From assembly GCF_041431415.1 (NCBI RefSeq), contig NZ_CP107845.1, positions 2,790,001 through 2,854,000 on the forward strand: 64,000 bases of DNA. The letters are read 5' to 3'. Positions within the stretch are counted from its first letter, which is position 1; each line of letters opens with the position of its first letter. Source of the DNA: Streptomyces sp. NBC_00513 (GTDB lineage: Bacteria; Actinomycetota; Actinomycetes; Streptomycetales; Streptomycetaceae). The translations under genes and the position numbers were made by a program. The notes under the pieces were generated by a model, which had not been told where the DNA came from, made no database searches, and worked only from the letters and a program-made list of their open reading frames with translations. Positions 47,245 to 59,002 of the stretch are shown one piece after another.

Positions 47245-48341
47245 GATGCTCTCCTCATCTGCAACACCTTCAACGCGCTCTGCGCCTCGGCCAGTTCGGC
47301 CGCGAGCAGCTCCGTCAGCTCCCCGGCCGGCAGCGTCCGCGCCAGCCGGTGGCCCTGGCCCGCCCACAGGGCCATGCCCTGCGGGTCCCCGGCGGCGGCC
47401 GCCGCCTTGCGCAGGCCCGAGGTCAGGTGGTGGACCTGCGGGTAGGCGGCCGGGGCGTACGGGCCGTGTTCCCGCATGAAGCGGTTGACCAGGCCCCGCG
47501 CGGGCCGGCCCGAGAAGGCTCGGGTGAGTTCCGTGTGCGGGAAGAGCGGGTTCGTCAGCGCCTTCTTGTGCAGGGGGTGCGCCCCCGACTCCGGACACGC
47601 CAGGAAGGCCGTGCCGAGCTGGGCCGCCTCCGCGCCCGCCGCGAGCACCGCCGCGACCTGCGCGCCGCGCATCAGCCCGCCCGCCGCGATGATCGGGAGG
47701 GCCACGGCCTCCCGTACCCGGGCGACCAGCACGAGCAGTCCGACCCCGGCCGTGCCGTCGATCTCGGGGTCGTCGCGGTGCGTGCCCTGGTGGCCGCCCG
47801 CCTCGACGCCCTGGACGCAGACGGCGTCGGCTCCCGCCGCCTCGGCGGCCCGCGCCTCCTCCACCGAGGTCACCGTGACGACGGTGTACGTGCCGGCCTC
47901 GCGCAGCCGGGCGCAGACGGTGGCGGGTGGGCAGCCGAAGGTGAACGAGACGACGGGGACGGGGTCCTCGACGAGGATGGCCAGCTTGGCCTCGTAGCCG
48001 TCGTCGGAGGTGCCGATGATGTCCTCCTCGGCGAGCGACACCTCGTACCAGTTGGCCTCGCCGGCGAGCTGTCCCCGGTACGTCTCGATCTCGGCCGGGT
48101 CCACGTAGCCGGTCTGCGGCATGAAGAGGTTGACGCCGAACGGACGTCGGGTGAGCGCGCGCAGCCGCTTGATCTCCTGGTACATCCCGTCGGCTGTCTT
48201 GTAGCCGCCGGCCAGGAAGCCCAGCCCGCCCGCCTCGCACACGGCGGCGGCCAGCGGCGGACAGGAGGCGCCGCCCGCCATGGGCGCCTGCACGATCGGG
48301 TAGGGGGTGAGACCGTTCGGCGAGGAGGGCATGGACTGCAT
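47241..48341 (-). CDS. NAD(P)H-dependent flavin oxidoreductase, nitronate monooxygenase family
   Basis: The 366-residue flavoprotein has PIVQAPMAGGASCPPLAAAV near 17-36, VNLFMPQ near 80, VCVQGVEAGGHQGTHR near 175 (with the catalytic His) and PIIAAGGLMRG near 216. It probably oxidises alkyl nitronates or propionate-3-nitronate with FMN. The start is either the ATG at 48341 or at 48332; neither has a strong ribosome site. Coupled to rsmE by a four-base overlap. Confidence 0.88.
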   Translation of the reverse strand: MQSMPSSPNGLTPYPIVQAPMAGGASCPPLAAAVCEAGGLGFLAGGYKTADGMYQEIKRLRALTRRPFGVNLFMPQTGYVDPAEIETYRGQLAGEANWYEVSLAEEDIIGTSDDGYEAKLAILVEDPVPVVSFTFGCPPATVCARLREAGTYTVVTVTSVEEARAAEAAGADAVCVQGVEAGGHQGTHRDDPEIDGTAGVGLLVLVARVREAVALPIIAAGGLMRGAQVAAVLAAGAEAAQLGTAFLACPESGAHPLHKKALTNPLFPHTELTRAFSGRPARGLVNRFMREHGPYAPAAYPQVHHLTSGLRKAAAAAGDPQGMALWAGQGHRLARTLPAGELTELLAAELAEAQSALKVLQMRRAS

Positions 48342-48500
48342 CGTGCCACGTCCCGCGCACCGGGCCGAATCATCGCATTCGCCTGGCATAGTCCGCCTGC
48401 GAAGTCGCTCGACCCCGTGTCGCGCCCCGCCCCGCACGGCATCGAGCCCGACCCGGGACATCCCCGGATCGGGCTCGTGCGAGAGGGTGCGGGCGGCCGG

Positions 48501-49637
48501 TCAGCGGCCGTTGAACGCGTCCTTCAGGCGACTGAACAGACCCTGCTGGCCCGGCGCGAACTGGCCCATCGGCCGCTCCTCGCCGCGCAGCTTCGCGAGC
48601 TGGCGCAGCAGTTCCTCCTGCTGGGCGTCCAGCTTGCCGGGGGTGGTGACCTCGACGTGGACGATCAGGTCGCCGCGCCCGCCGCCGCGCAGGTGCGTGA
48701 CGCCGCGCCCGTGCAGCGGGATCGCCTGCCCGGAGCCGGTGCCGGGCCGGATGTCGATCTCCTCCAGGCCGTCCAGCGTCTCCAGCGGGCATTTGGTGCC
48801 CAGGGCCGCCGCCGTCATGGGGAGGGTGACCGTGCAGTGCAGGTCGTCCCCGCGCCGCTGGAAGGTCGGGTGCGGCAGCTCGTGGATCTCCACGTACAGG
48901 TCGCCGGCGGGGCCGCCGCCGGGGCCGACCTCGCCTTCGCCCGCGAGCTGGATGCGGGTGCCGTTCTCGACACCGGCGGGGATCTTGACCGTGAGGCTGC
49001 GGCGGGACCGCACCCGGCCGTCGCCCGCGCACTCGGGGCACGGGGTGGGGACCACGGTGCCGAAGCCCTGACACTGCGGGCAGGGTCGCGAGGTCATGAC
49101 CTGGCCCAGGAAGGACCGGGTGACCTGTGAGACCTCGCCGCGACCGCGACACATGTCACACGTCTGCGCCGAGGTGCCGGGGGCGGCGCCCTCACCGGAG
49201 CAGGTCGTGCAGACCACGGCCGTGTCGACCTGGATGTCCTTGGTCGTCCCGAAGGCCGCCTCGTCCAGTTCCAGGTCGAGGCGGATCATGGCGTCCTGGC
49301 CGCGGCGGGTCCGCGAGCGCGGTCCGCGCTGCTGGGACTGGCCGAAGAAGGCGTCCATGATGTCGGAGAAGTTGCCGAAGCCACCCGCCCCGAATCCGCC
49401 CGCGCCGCCGCCGCCCGAGGAGGACAGCGGGTCGCCGCCGAGGTCGTAGACCTGCTTCTTCTGCGGGTCCGAGAGCACCTCGTAGGCCGCGTTGATCTCC
49501 TTGAAGCGCTCCTGCGTCTTCGGGTCCGGATTCACGTCCGGGTGGAGTTCGCGGGCGAGGCGACGGAAGGCCTTCTTGATCTCGTCCTGCGATGCGTCGC
49601 GGCGCACGCCGAGAACGGCGTAGTAGTCCGTGGCCAC
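48501..49637 (-). CDS. dnaJ: Chaperone DnaJ (second copy)
   Basis: The 378-residue Hsp40 has a J domain with HPD at about 32-34, a Gly-rich linker (about 72-90) and four CxxCxGxG zinc repeats: CTTCSGEG, CDMCRGRG, CPQCQGFG and CPECAGDG. The C-terminal substrate domain follows. GTG start at 49637 directly after the hrcA stop. Under HrcA/CIRCE control with hrcA, this is the dnaJ2 copy usual in streptomycetes. Confidence 0.96.
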   Translation of the reverse strand: MATDYYAVLGVRRDASQDEIKKAFRRLARELHPDVNPDPKTQERFKEINAAYEVLSDPQKKQVYDLGGDPLSSSGGGGAGGFGAGGFGNFSDIMDAFFGQSQQRGPRSRTRRGQDAMIRLDLELDEAAFGTTKDIQVDTAVVCTTCSGEGAAPGTSAQTCDMCRGRGEVSQVTRSFLGQVMTSRPCPQCQGFGTVVPTPCPECAGDGRVRSRRSLTVKIPAGVENGTRIQLAGEGEVGPGGGPAGDLYVEIHELPHPTFQRRGDDLHCTVTLPMTAAALGTKCPLETLDGLEEIDIRPGTGSGQAIPLHGRGVTHLRGGGRGDLIVHVEVTTPGKLDAQQEELLRQLAKLRGEERPMGQFAPGQQGLFSRLKDAFNGR

Positions 49638-50654
49638 TTACGACTCCGCCAGGATCTGTCCGACGTAACGTGCCACTGCGCGTACCGCTCCCATCGTTCC
49701 GGGGTAGTCCATGCGGGTCGGTCCGACCACGCCGAGTTTGGCGACTGCTTCGCCGCCCGAACCGTAGCCGACCGAGACGACGGACGTGGAGTTCAGTCCC
49801 TCGTAGGCATTCTCATGCCCGATCTTCACGGCCATCCCCGACTCGTTGGCCTCGCCCAGCAGCTTGAGGAGCACGACCTGCTCCTCCAGCGCCTCGAGCA
49901 CCGGCCTGATCGTCAGGGGAAAGTCATGTCCGAACCGTGTGAGGTTGGCGGTGCCGCCGATCATCAGCCGCTCCTCCGCCTCCTCCACGAGCGTTTCGAG
50001 AAGGGTGTCGAGGACGGCCTTGACCGTCGCCCGGTCCTCGGTCTCGAAGGACTCCGGAAGGTCCTGTACCAGCGGCGGCACGTCGGTGAACCGACGGCCG
50101 ACCACCCGGCTGTTGAGCCGCGCCCGCAGGTCGGCGAGCGAGGTCTCCCCGAAGGGCGTCTGGCAGTCGACCAGCCGCTGCTCGACCCGCCCGGTGTCCG
50201 TGATCAACACGAGCATCAGGCGCGCGGGCGCCAACGACAGCAGCTCGACGTGCCGGACGGTGGAACGGGTCAGCGACGGGTACTGCACCACGGCCACCTG
50301 CCGGGTGAGCTGCGCGAGCAGCCGTACCGTGCGCCCCACGACGTCGTCGAGGTCGACGGCGCCGTCGAGGAAGTTCTGGATGGCCCGCCGCTCCGGCGTG
50401 GACAGCGGTTTGACCCCCGCCAGCTTGTCCACGAAGAGCCGGTAACCCTTGTCGGTGGGGATCCGACCGGCGCTGGTGTGGGGCTGGGCGATGTAGCCCT
50501 CGTCCTCCAGCAGCGCCATGTCGTTGCGCACGGTGGCGGGCGAGACGCCGAGCCGGTGCCGCTCGGTGAGCGCCTTGGAGCCGACCGGCTCCTCCGTCCC
50601 GACGTAGTCCTGGACGATGGCGCGCAGCACCTCGAGTCTGCGTTCGCTGAGCAT
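49638..50654 (-). CDS. hrcA: Heat-inducible transcription repressor HrcA
   Basis: The 338-residue repressor has the winged helix [27 protein letters not shown] and [21 protein letters not shown] near 5-60, followed by [14 protein letters not shown], then the GAF-like middle domain. HrcA binds CIRCE elements upstream of groE and hrcA genes. GGAGG lies eight bases before the ATG at 50654, and a CIRCE element is found at 50718-50744. It forms an operon with dnaJ. Confidence 0.96.
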   Translation of the reverse strand: MLSERRLEVLRAIVQDYVGTEEPVGSKALTERHRLGVSPATVRNDMALLEDEGYIAQPHTSAGRIPTDKGYRLFVDKLAGVKPLSTPERRAIQNFLDGAVDLDDVVGRTVRLLAQLTRQVAVVQYPSLTRSTVRHVELLSLAPARLMLVLITDTGRVEQRLVDCQTPFGETSLADLRARLNSRVVGRRFTDVPPLVQDLPESFETEDRATVKAVLDTLLETLVEEAEERLMIGGTANLTRFGHDFPLTIRPVLEALEEQVVLLKLLGEANESGMAVKIGHENAYEGLNSTSVVSVGYGSGGEAVAKLGVVGPTRMDYPGTMGAVRAVARYVGQILAES

Positions 50655-50717
50655 CGCGCACACCTCCAGATGCGGTCGGTCGTCTTCGGTCGTCGGTCGG
50701 TCCCGTTGCGGGCCTTG

Positions 50718-50744
50718 TTGGCACTCTGCGCATTCGAGTGCCAG
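50718..50744 (-). promoter_or_regulatory. CIRCE element
   Basis: TTGGCACTC, nine bases, GAGTGCCAG matches the CIRCE consensus TTAGCACTC-9-GAGTGCTAA with three deviations. It lies 64 bases upstream of the hrcA start and is the autoregulatory operator. Confidence 0.9.
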
Positions 50745-50816
50745 AGATCCCCCGGTCAGTGTACGGCCGGGTGGTACGCGGGAGGCAAGGGCGGCCCGCC
50801 AGGGTAGCGTCGCGGC

Positions 50817-51548
50817 ATGGACGTGCGATGGGAAGAGGCGGGCTGGGAACGGCTGACCGGACGGGTCGGACGCCGTCGACTGCCGGTGTGGGACTGCACC
50901 GTGGGGCTGGTGGTGGGCGACGATTCGGTCCTCCTCGTCGACCCCGGTTCGTGCGTGCGCGAGGGTGCGCGGGTGCGGGCCGAAGCGGAGCGGCTGACCG
51001 GCCGGCACGTGACCCATATCGCATTCACGCACGGACATTTCGACCACGTTCTGGGTGGCTCCGCCTTCACGGGCGCCGAGTTCCTCGGCGCGGTCGGCCT
51101 GGACAAGGTGCTGTCGACGCCCACCGGCCGCGAGGAGCTGCGGTACAGCGCGACCGCGCAGGGTCTGGACGCGGCGGAGGCCGAGGAGGCCGCCGACCTG
51201 GTCGTGGCGCCGGGGCACCCGGTGTCGGGCGAACGGACGCTGGACCTGGGCGCCGTGCAGGTGCTGCTCGCGAACCTCGGGCCCGCGCACTCCCAGCACG
51301 ACCTGGCGGTCTTCGTGCCGGGCGAACGGGAGGTCGTCTTCTGCGGGGACCTGGTCGAGGAGTCGGGCGAACCCCAGGCCGGCTCGGACGCGGTGCCCGG
51401 CCAGTGGCCGGCGGCCCTGGACCGGCTGCTCTCGCTGGGCGGTGACGACGCACTGTACGTGCCGGGTCACGGAGCGGTGGTCGACGCGGCCTTCGTCCGT
51501 GCGCAACGCGACACACTGGCAACGAGGTTCGGCGTGTCGACGGCGTGA
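50817..51548 (+). CDS. Metallo-beta-lactamase-fold hydrolase
   Basis: The 243-residue protein has [16 protein letters not shown] near 38, the zinc motif [11 protein letters not shown] near 70-80, [28 protein letters not shown] near 160 and [10 protein letters not shown] near 217. The substrate is unknown. TAGCGT is six bases before the ATG at 50817, a leaderless promoter. It is divergent from hrcA and precedes a DUF3097 gene. Confidence 0.88.
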   Translation: MDVRWEEAGWERLTGRVGRRRLPVWDCTVGLVVGDDSVLLVDPGSCVREGARVRAEAERLTGRHVTHIAFTHGHFDHVLGGSAFTGAEFLGAVGLDKVLSTPTGREELRYSATAQGLDAAEAEEAADLVVAPGHPVSGERTLDLGAVQVLLANLGPAHSQHDLAVFVPGEREVVFCGDLVEESGEPQAGSDAVPGQWPAALDRLLSLGGDDALYVPGHGAVVDAAFVRAQRDTLATRFGVSTA

Positions 51549-51575
51549 GCCCGGGCTCTCTCGTACGGTCGCCGG

Positions 51576-52373
51576 ATGCGTGAGTACTCCCCCGACCTGA
51601 CCCCGCCGTGGAAGCGCGCCAAGGCCGTGCCCGAGGTGTCGGCGGACCGCGACCTGGTGGTCGAGGTGGCCGGTACGGACTTCTGCGGCGCCGTGGTGGC
51701 CTGCGAGGCCGGCACGGTGACCCTGGAGGACCGCTTCGGCAAGCGGCGGGTGTTCCCGCTGGAGCCCCGCGGCTTCCTGCTGGACGGGGCGGTCGTCACC
51801 CTGACCCGCCCGTCCCGCGCGCCGACCGCCCCGGCCCGTACGGCCTCGGGCTCGCTCGCGGTCCCCGGGGCCCGGGCCCGGGTGGCCCGGGCGGGCCGGA
51901 TCTACGTCGAGGGCCGCCACGACGCCGAGCTGGTGGAGCGGGTCTGGGGCGACGACCTGCGCATCGAGGGCGTGGTCGTGGAGTACCTGGAGGGCATCGA
52001 CGACCTGCCGGCGATCGTGGCGGACTTCGCGCCGGCCGCGGACGCCCGGTTGGGGGTCCTGGTGGACCACCTGGTGCCGGGTTCGAAGGAGTCGCGGATC
52101 GCCGCCGAGGTCACCTCTGCGCACGTCCTGATCGTGGGCCATCCCTACGTGGACGTCTGGCAGGCGGTGAAACCGTCCGCCCTGGGCATCGCGGCCTGGC
52201 CGGTGATCCCGCGCGGGGAGGACTGGAAGACGGGCGTCTGCCGGGCGCTGGGCTGGCCGCCGAACACGGGCGCCGCCTGGCAGCACATCCTGTCCAAGGT
52301 GACCTCGTACCGCGATCTGGAGCCGACCCTGCTGGGCGCGGTGGAGCACCTGATCGACCACGTCACCGCCTGA
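51576..52373 (+). CDS. DUF3097 family protein
   Basis: The 265-residue protein opens [27 protein letters not shown] and contains [37 protein letters not shown] near 108-144, the hallmark of DUF3097. It is restricted to actinobacteria. The [14 protein letters not shown] block recalls the Toprim fold (conserved Glu, then DxD-like acidic residues), which is an inference. TACGGT lies six bases before the ATG. Confidence 0.85.
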   Translation: MREYSPDLTPPWKRAKAVPEVSADRDLVVEVAGTDFCGAVVACEAGTVTLEDRFGKRRVFPLEPRGFLLDGAVVTLTRPSRAPTAPARTASGSLAVPGARARVARAGRIYVEGRHDAELVERVWGDDLRIEGVVVEYLEGIDDLPAIVADFAPAADARLGVLVDHLVPGSKESRIAAEVTSAHVLIVGHPYVDVWQAVKPSALGIAAWPVIPRGEDWKTGVCRALGWPPNTGAAWQHILSKVTSYRDLEPTLLGAVEHLIDHVTA

Positions 52374-52409
52374 CGGGGGCCGGACGGCCGCGGACGCCCT
52401 GGGCCGGCC

Positions 52410-53642
52410 CTAGTCCACCAGGTCGCGGACGACCGCGTCGGCCAGCAGCCGCCCCCGCAGGGTCAGCACGGCGCTCCCGGCCTCGTACGGGCCGGGGGCG
52501 AGCAGTCCGTCCGCCAGGGCGCGTCGGGACGCCGCCAGGCCCGCGGGGGCCAGCAGCGACAGCGGGACGCCGTCCACGAGCCGCAGCTCCAGCAGGATCC
52601 GCTCGACGCGCCGGTCCTCGTCCGACAGGAGTTCCCTGCCCGCGCCCGGGGAGCGGCCCTCGGCCAGCGCCGCGGCGTAGGCGCCGGGGTGCTTCACGTT
52701 CCACCAGCGCACCCCGCCCACGTGCGAGTGGGCGCCGGGGCCGGCCCCCCACCAGTCGGCGCCGCGCCAGTACAGCTCGTTGTGCAGGCAGCGCCCGGCC
52801 TCGGAGGTCGCCCAGTTCGACACCTCGTACCAGGAGTAGCCGGCCTCGGCCATCACCGAGTCGGCGATCAGGTACCGGTCGGCGTGCACGTCGTCGTCCG
52901 TCATCGGGACCTCGCCGCGACGGATCCGCCGGGCCAGCTGCGTGCCCTCCTCCACGATCAGCGCGTAGGCGCTGACGTGGTCCGGACCGGCCCCCAGCGC
53001 GGCCGCCAGCGTGGCCCGCCAGTCCTCGTCGGACTCGCCGGGCGTGCCGTAGATCAGGTCGAGGTTCACGTGCTCGAAGCCGGCCGCCCGCGCCTCCGCC
53101 ACGCACGCCTCGGGGCGCCCCGGCGTGTGGGTGCGGTCGAGCACCTTCAGGACGTGCTGTTTGGCGCTCTGCATGCCGAAGGAGACCCGGTTGAAGCCGC
53201 CCGCGCGCAGTTCCGCGAGGTACCGCGGGTCCACCGACTCCGGGTTGGCCTCGGTGGTGATCTCGGCGTCCTCGGCCAATCCGAACTCGTCCCGGATCGC
53301 CCCGAGCATTCGCACGAGGTCCCCGGCGGGCAGCAGGGTGGGCGTGCCGCCGCCCACGAACACGGTGCGCACGGCCCGCGGGTCGTCCCCGAGGACCTTG
53401 CGCGCCAGCCTGACCTCGTCGATCAGGGTGTCGGCGTAGTTCTCGCGGGAGGCGAGCACGCCACCGGTACCCCGCAGCTCGGTGGCCGTGTAGGTGTTGA
53501 AGTCGCAGTACCCGCAGCGCGTCGCGCAGTAGGGGACGTGCAGGTAGAAGCCGAGCGGCCGCTCGCCGGCACCCGCCAGGGCGTGCGACGGCAGCGAGCC
53601 GTCTTCGGGCATGGGTTCACCGTCGGGCAGTGCGGAAGGCAT
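52410..53642 (-). CDS. hemW: Radical SAM heme chaperone HemW
   Basis: The 410-residue protein has the radical-SAM cluster motif YCATRCGYCDF with Cys 39, 43 and 46, followed by TVFVGGGTPTLL, TTEANPESV and RVSFGMQS. It belongs to the HemN-like group now assigned to heme insertion rather than coproporphyrinogen oxidation. The ATG at 53642 has GACAAT six bases upstream. It is convergent with the DUF3097 gene. Confidence 0.93.
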   Translation of the reverse strand: MPSALPDGEPMPEDGSLPSHALAGAGERPLGFYLHVPYCATRCGYCDFNTYTATELRGTGGVLASRENYADTLIDEVRLARKVLGDDPRAVRTVFVGGGTPTLLPAGDLVRMLGAIRDEFGLAEDAEITTEANPESVDPRYLAELRAGGFNRVSFGMQSAKQHVLKVLDRTHTPGRPEACVAEARAAGFEHVNLDLIYGTPGESDEDWRATLAAALGAGPDHVSAYALIVEEGTQLARRIRRGEVPMTDDDVHADRYLIADSVMAEAGYSWYEVSNWATSEAGRCLHNELYWRGADWWGAGPGAHSHVGGVRWWNVKHPGAYAAALAEGRSPGAGRELLSDEDRRVERILLELRLVDGVPLSLLAPAGLAASRRALADGLLAPGPYEAGSAVLTLRGRLLADAVVRDLVD

Positions 53643-53676
53643 GAGCCCATTGTCCCGCACCGCCCGAAGGTCGTTT

Positions 53677-53718
53677 ACGCTCCGCGACCGCGGCGCGTTC
53701 ACGCTCCGCGACCGCGGC
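53677..53718. repeat. Two direct repeats upstream of hemW
   Basis: ACGCTCCGCGACCGCGGC occurs at 53677-53694 and 53701-53718, a 24-bp period. They lie in the 103-base gap between hemW and the acyl-CoA synthetase, next to the hemW promoter. Function unknown. Confidence 0.85.
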
Positions 53719-53745
53719 CGACCCGGAGGCTCGGGCCGCCAGGGG

Positions 53746-55638
<1,893 letters not shown>

Positions 55639-55816
55639 GACATCCTCCGGACCGGTCCACGCGGCAGTGCGTGGGCGTGGGGCGCTTGGGACGGGCGGGT
55701 GGGGACCTGCGCGTTACGGCTGGCGAGTTTGTGACTGGCGAGTAACCATCAAGCAGTGATCAGACTAGAGGCCGCCCGCCCGACGCGTAAGAGGCGGCGA
55801 GCAGCCGCTTCATAAC

Positions 55817-55854
55817 GAAACGGGCCCCCATGCGGATGCATGTGGGCCCGTTTC
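55817..55854 (-). terminator. lepA terminator hairpin
   Basis: GAAACGGGCCCCCATGC (55817-55833) pairs with 55838-55854 over 17 bases with one mismatch and a 4-base loop. It lies 57 bases past the lepA stop on the minus strand. Nothing else was seen in the rest of the 273-base gap up to the acyl-CoA synthetase gene. Confidence 0.85.
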
Positions 55855-55911
55855 TCACGACATGGGACAGGCGCGCTTCTTGACCTGCCCTTTACACCCG
55901 TCCGGCGTCCG

Positions 55912-57774
55912 CTACTTCTTCTTGCCGGACTCGTCGCTGGAGAGGACGGCGATGAAGGCCTCCTGCGGGACCTCCACGGAGCCGACCATCTTCATCCGCT
56001 TCTTGCCTTCCTTCTGCTTCTCCAGCAGCTTCCGCTTACGGGAGATGTCACCGCCGTAGCACTTGGCGAGGACGTCCTTGCGGATGGCGCGGATGGTCTC
56101 GCGGGCGATGACGCGGGAGCCGACGGCCGCCTGGATCGGGATCTCGAAGGCCTGGCGCGGGATGAGCTCGCGCAGCTTCGCGACCAGGCGCACGCCGTAG
56201 GCGTAGGCGGCGTCCTTGTGCGTGACGGCGGAGAAGGCGTCGACCTTGTCGCCGTGCAGCAGGATGTCGACCTTGACCAGCCCGGAGGCCTGCTCGCCGG
56301 TGGGCTCGTAGTCGAGGGAGGCGTAACCGCGCGTCTTGGACTTCAGCTGGTCGAAGAAGTCGAACACGATCTCCGCGAGAGGGAGCGTGTAGCGGATCTC
56401 GACCCGGTCCTCGGAGAGGTAGTCCATCCCGAGGAGCGTGCCGCGGCGCTGCTGGCAGAGCTCCATGATCGCGCCGATGAACTCGGAGGGCGCGAGCAGG
56501 GTGGCCCGCACGACCGGCTCGAACACGTCCGAGATCTTGCCCTCGGGGAACTCGCTCGGGTTGGTGACGTTGACCTCCTTGCCGTCCTCCAGGACGACGC
56601 GGTAGATCACGTTGGGCGCGGTGGCGATCAGGTCGAGGCCGAACTCGCGCTCCAGGCGCTCGCGGACCACGTCCAGGTGCAGCAGGCCGAGGAAGCCCAC
56701 GCGGAAGCCGAAGCCCAGCGCCGCCGAGGTCTCCGGCTCGTAGACGAGCGCGGCGTCGTTGAGCTGGAGCTTGTCGAGGGCCTCGCGCAGGTCGGGGTAG
56801 TCCGAACCGTCGAGCGGGTACAGGCCCGAGAAGACCATCGGACGCGGGTCCTTGTAGCCGCCGAGGGCCTCGGTCGCGCCGTTGTGCAGGCTGGTGATGG
56901 TGTCACCGACCTTGGACTGACGGACGTCCTTCACGCCGGTGATGATGTAGCCGACCTCGCCGACGCCGATGCCGTCGGAGGGGGTCATCTCCGGGGAGGA
57001 GACGCCGATCTCCAACAGCTCGTGGGTCGCGCCGGTGGACATCATCCGGATGCGCTCGCGCTTGTTGAGCTGACCGTCCACGACACGCACGTAGGTGACG
57101 ACACCCCGGTACGAGTCGTAGACCGAGTCGAAGATCATCGCGCGGGCCGGGGCGTCCTTGGGACCGACCGGGGCCGGAACCGTGGCGACGATCTTGTCGA
57201 GCAGCGCGTCCACGCCGAGACCGGTCTTCGCGGAGACCCGCAGCACGTCCTCGGGCTGGCAGCCGACCAGGTTCGCGAGCTCCTCGGCGAACTTCTCCGG
57301 CTGGGCGGCCGGCAGGTCGATCTTGTTCAGCACGGGGACGATCGCGAGGTCCTTCTCCATCGCCAGGTACAGGTTGGCGAGGGTCTGGGCCTCGATGCCC
57401 TGCGCGGCGTCCACGAGCAGGACCGTGCCCTCGCAGGCGGCGAGGGAGCGCGAGACCTCGTAGGTGAAGTCGACGTGCCCCGGGGTGTCGATCATGTTGA
57501 GGACGTGGGTCTTGCCCTCGTCCTCGCCCGTGTTCGGTGCCCAGGGCAGACGGACCGCCTGGGACTTGATCGTGATGCCGCGCTCACGCTCGATGTCCAT
57601 GCGGTCGAGGTACTGGGCGCGCATCTGCCGCGAGTCCACCACACCGGTGAGCTGGAGCATCCGGTCGGCAAGCGTCGACTTGCCGTGGTCGATGTGCGCG
57701 ATGATGCAGAAATTGCGGATCAGCGCCGGGTCGGTACGGCTCGGCTCGGGCACGTGGCTGGGGATCGCGGGCAC
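55912..57774 (-). CDS. lepA: Elongation factor 4 (LepA)
   Basis: The 620-residue ribosomal GTPase has G1 AHIDHGKST near 24, G3 [21 protein letters not shown] near 93, G4 NKIDLP near 148 and the C-terminal LepA-specific domain ([25 protein letters not shown]). It remodels stalled ribosomes. The GTG at 57774 ([20 protein letters not shown]) is the usual streptomycete start, with AGGA upstream; a longer frame to 57915 is not real. It is divergent from rpsT. Confidence 0.96.
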   Translation of the reverse strand: MPAIPSHVPEPSRTDPALIRNFCIIAHIDHGKSTLADRMLQLTGVVDSRQMRAQYLDRMDIERERGITIKSQAVRLPWAPNTGEDEGKTHVLNMIDTPGHVDFTYEVSRSLAACEGTVLLVDAAQGIEAQTLANLYLAMEKDLAIVPVLNKIDLPAAQPEKFAEELANLVGCQPEDVLRVSAKTGLGVDALLDKIVATVPAPVGPKDAPARAMIFDSVYDSYRGVVTYVRVVDGQLNKRERIRMMSTGATHELLEIGVSSPEMTPSDGIGVGEVGYIITGVKDVRQSKVGDTITSLHNGATEALGGYKDPRPMVFSGLYPLDGSDYPDLREALDKLQLNDAALVYEPETSAALGFGFRVGFLGLLHLDVVRERLEREFGLDLIATAPNVIYRVVLEDGKEVNVTNPSEFPEGKISDVFEPVVRATLLAPSEFIGAIMELCQQRRGTLLGMDYLSEDRVEIRYTLPLAEIVFDFFDQLKSKTRGYASLDYEPTGEQASGLVKVDILLHGDKVDAFSAVTHKDAAYAYGVRLVAKLRELIPRQAFEIPIQAAVGSRVIARETIRAIRKDVLAKCYGGDISRKRKLLEKQKEGKKRMKMVGSVEVPQEAFIAVLSSDESGKKK

Positions 57775-57858
57775 GCAGTGTCCTGATTCTCGGGTCGCAG
57801 TCGGGAAGTCGTCTCTATATACGCTCCATGGTCCCATGGACGGGGGCATGCGACCGGT

Positions 57859-57888
57859 TTGGGCCGCCCGGAGCGTGCCTGGTAGCCT
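57859..57888 (+). promoter_or_regulatory. Candidate rpsT promoter
   Basis: TTGGGC (57859-57864) and TAGCCT (57883-57888) are 18 bases apart. Transcription would start near 57895, giving a 70-base leader for rpsT that contains a short ORF. Confidence 0.5.
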
Positions 57889-57905
57889 GAGCAGCTGTGT
57901 CTCGT

Positions 57906-57950
57906 ATGGCCTCAAGCCGTTCGGGACGCAATCCGAAGATCAAACTCTGA
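57906..57950 (+). CDS. Short leader ORF before rpsT
   Basis: ATG at 57906 opens the 14-residue peptide [14 protein letters not shown], ending 18 bases before rpsT. It is basic and Ser-rich. No ribosome site stands out. Its position in the S20 leader suggests a role in translational control, but it may be chance. Confidence 0.3.
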   Translation: MASSRSGRNPKIKL

Positions 57951-57968
57951 ACCTGCAAAGGCTCTTTC

Positions 57969-58235
57969 GTGGCGAACATCAAGTCCCAGATCAAGCGGAA
58001 CAAGACGAACGAGAAGGCGCGCCTGCGCAACAAGGCCGTCAAGTCCTCGCTCAAGACCGCGATCCGCAAGGCCCGCGAGGCCGTGGCCGCGGGCGACGTC
58101 GAGAAGGCCACCCTGGCTTCCCGCGACGCTTCGCGTGCGCTCGACAAGGCTGTCTCGAAGGGTGTCATCCACAAGAACGCCGCCGCCAACAAGAAGTCGG
58201 CGCTGGCGATCAAGGTTGCCTCCCTCCAGGGCTGA
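57969..58235 (+). CDS. rpsT: 30S ribosomal protein S20
   Basis: The 88-residue basic protein reads [21 protein letters not shown], then [18 protein letters not shown] and [20 protein letters not shown], the full S20 family pattern. It binds 16S rRNA early in assembly. GTG start at 57969. The gene is divergent from lepA and followed by a strong hairpin. Confidence 0.97.
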   Translation: MANIKSQIKRNKTNEKARLRNKAVKSSLKTAIRKAREAVAAGDVEKATLASRDASRALDKAVSKGVIHKNAAANKKSALAIKVASLQG

Positions 58236-58350
58236 GCTCCTGATGTGATCGCCGGGTAGGAACGCAGCGGGCCCTCTCTCCCGCTCCTGACCGGCACTCC
58301 GCGCCGCACGCGAAGCGTTCGCCACGCGGGTGCGGCGCAACCAGAACCAC

Positions 58351-58398
58351 CGAAGGCCCCGACGGCCACCCTTCCCCAGGGTGCCGCCGGGGCCTTCG
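58351..58398 (+). terminator. rpsT terminator hairpin
   Basis: CGAAGGCCCCGACGGCCACCCT pairs with the sequence ending GGGGCCTTCG over about 20 base pairs with one mismatch and one bulge, loop TCCCC. A short T-rich run follows. Confidence 0.8.
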
Positions 58399-58406
58399 CC
58401 TTTGCC

Positions 58407-58428
58407 GGGGGCGGGGGCGGGGGCGGGG
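58407..58428 (+). other. Potential G-quadruplex tract
   Basis: The plus strand reads three runs of five G and one of four G separated by single C (58407-58428), followed by further G-runs to 58470. This is an ideal four-tract quadruplex motif, nine bases after the rpsT terminator. Confidence 0.6.
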
Positions 58429-59002
58429 CGGAGGCGGGGTGCCGGGCGGGGTGCCGGGGGCGGAGCCGGGCCGTGGCGGGTGCCGCCGGTGCCTGCGCGG
58501 GGCCGCGGGCGGGAGCGCCTGGCCGCCGCGAGGAGATGGGGCCGGGCTGTGGTGGGGACGGGGTCGGGCCGCCGGGCCGCGGCGCAGGCCGCGACCAGGC
58601 CCGATACCGGGACAGGACCGCAGAACCAGGGGGACAAGCCCGCCGACACCGGGAGACGCCATGAGCAGGCCCCAGGCTCGGGCCGGGACGCCGGAGACGG
58701 GCTCGGCGCGGGGCGCCAGTGACGGGCCGCCGGCTCGGGAGTGGACCGCCGGTCTCGGAGCCGGCCGACCGCCGCCGGAGCAGGACTGGCACAACGCGGC
58801 TCCGCCGCCGCTGGGGCAGGACCCTTGCCCCGCCGGGCGGCATCCCCTGGGGGTGACCGCACACCGAGACGGTCGCGGTTGCCGGGGCCGGCCCTCGCCG
58901 GGGCGGGACCTCGGGTCCGGTATCACCCGGGCCCCGGGGCCCCGGGACCCCTCGGCCGCGCGCACCCTGGATCGCCGAACAGGCGCCGGCTACCCTGGGC
59001 GG

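Larger units (their letters stand above)
58236..59002. other. 767-base region with rpsT terminator and G-rich tract
   Basis: The left part holds a weaker inverted repeat (GCGCCGCAC at 58301, complement at 58330) and the rpsT terminator at 58351-58398. From 58407 a G-rich tract follows. The remaining 550 bases carry long open frames of Gly/Arg/Pro-rich content that I do not take as genes. The end at 58991-58996 is the -10 of the phosphatase gene. Confidence 0.6.

Noticed and set aside
58439..59002. In-frame extension of the phosphatase gene to 58439
   Set aside because: Gly/Arg/Pro-rich residues without family match; the leaderless -10 at 58991 fixes the start at 59003.
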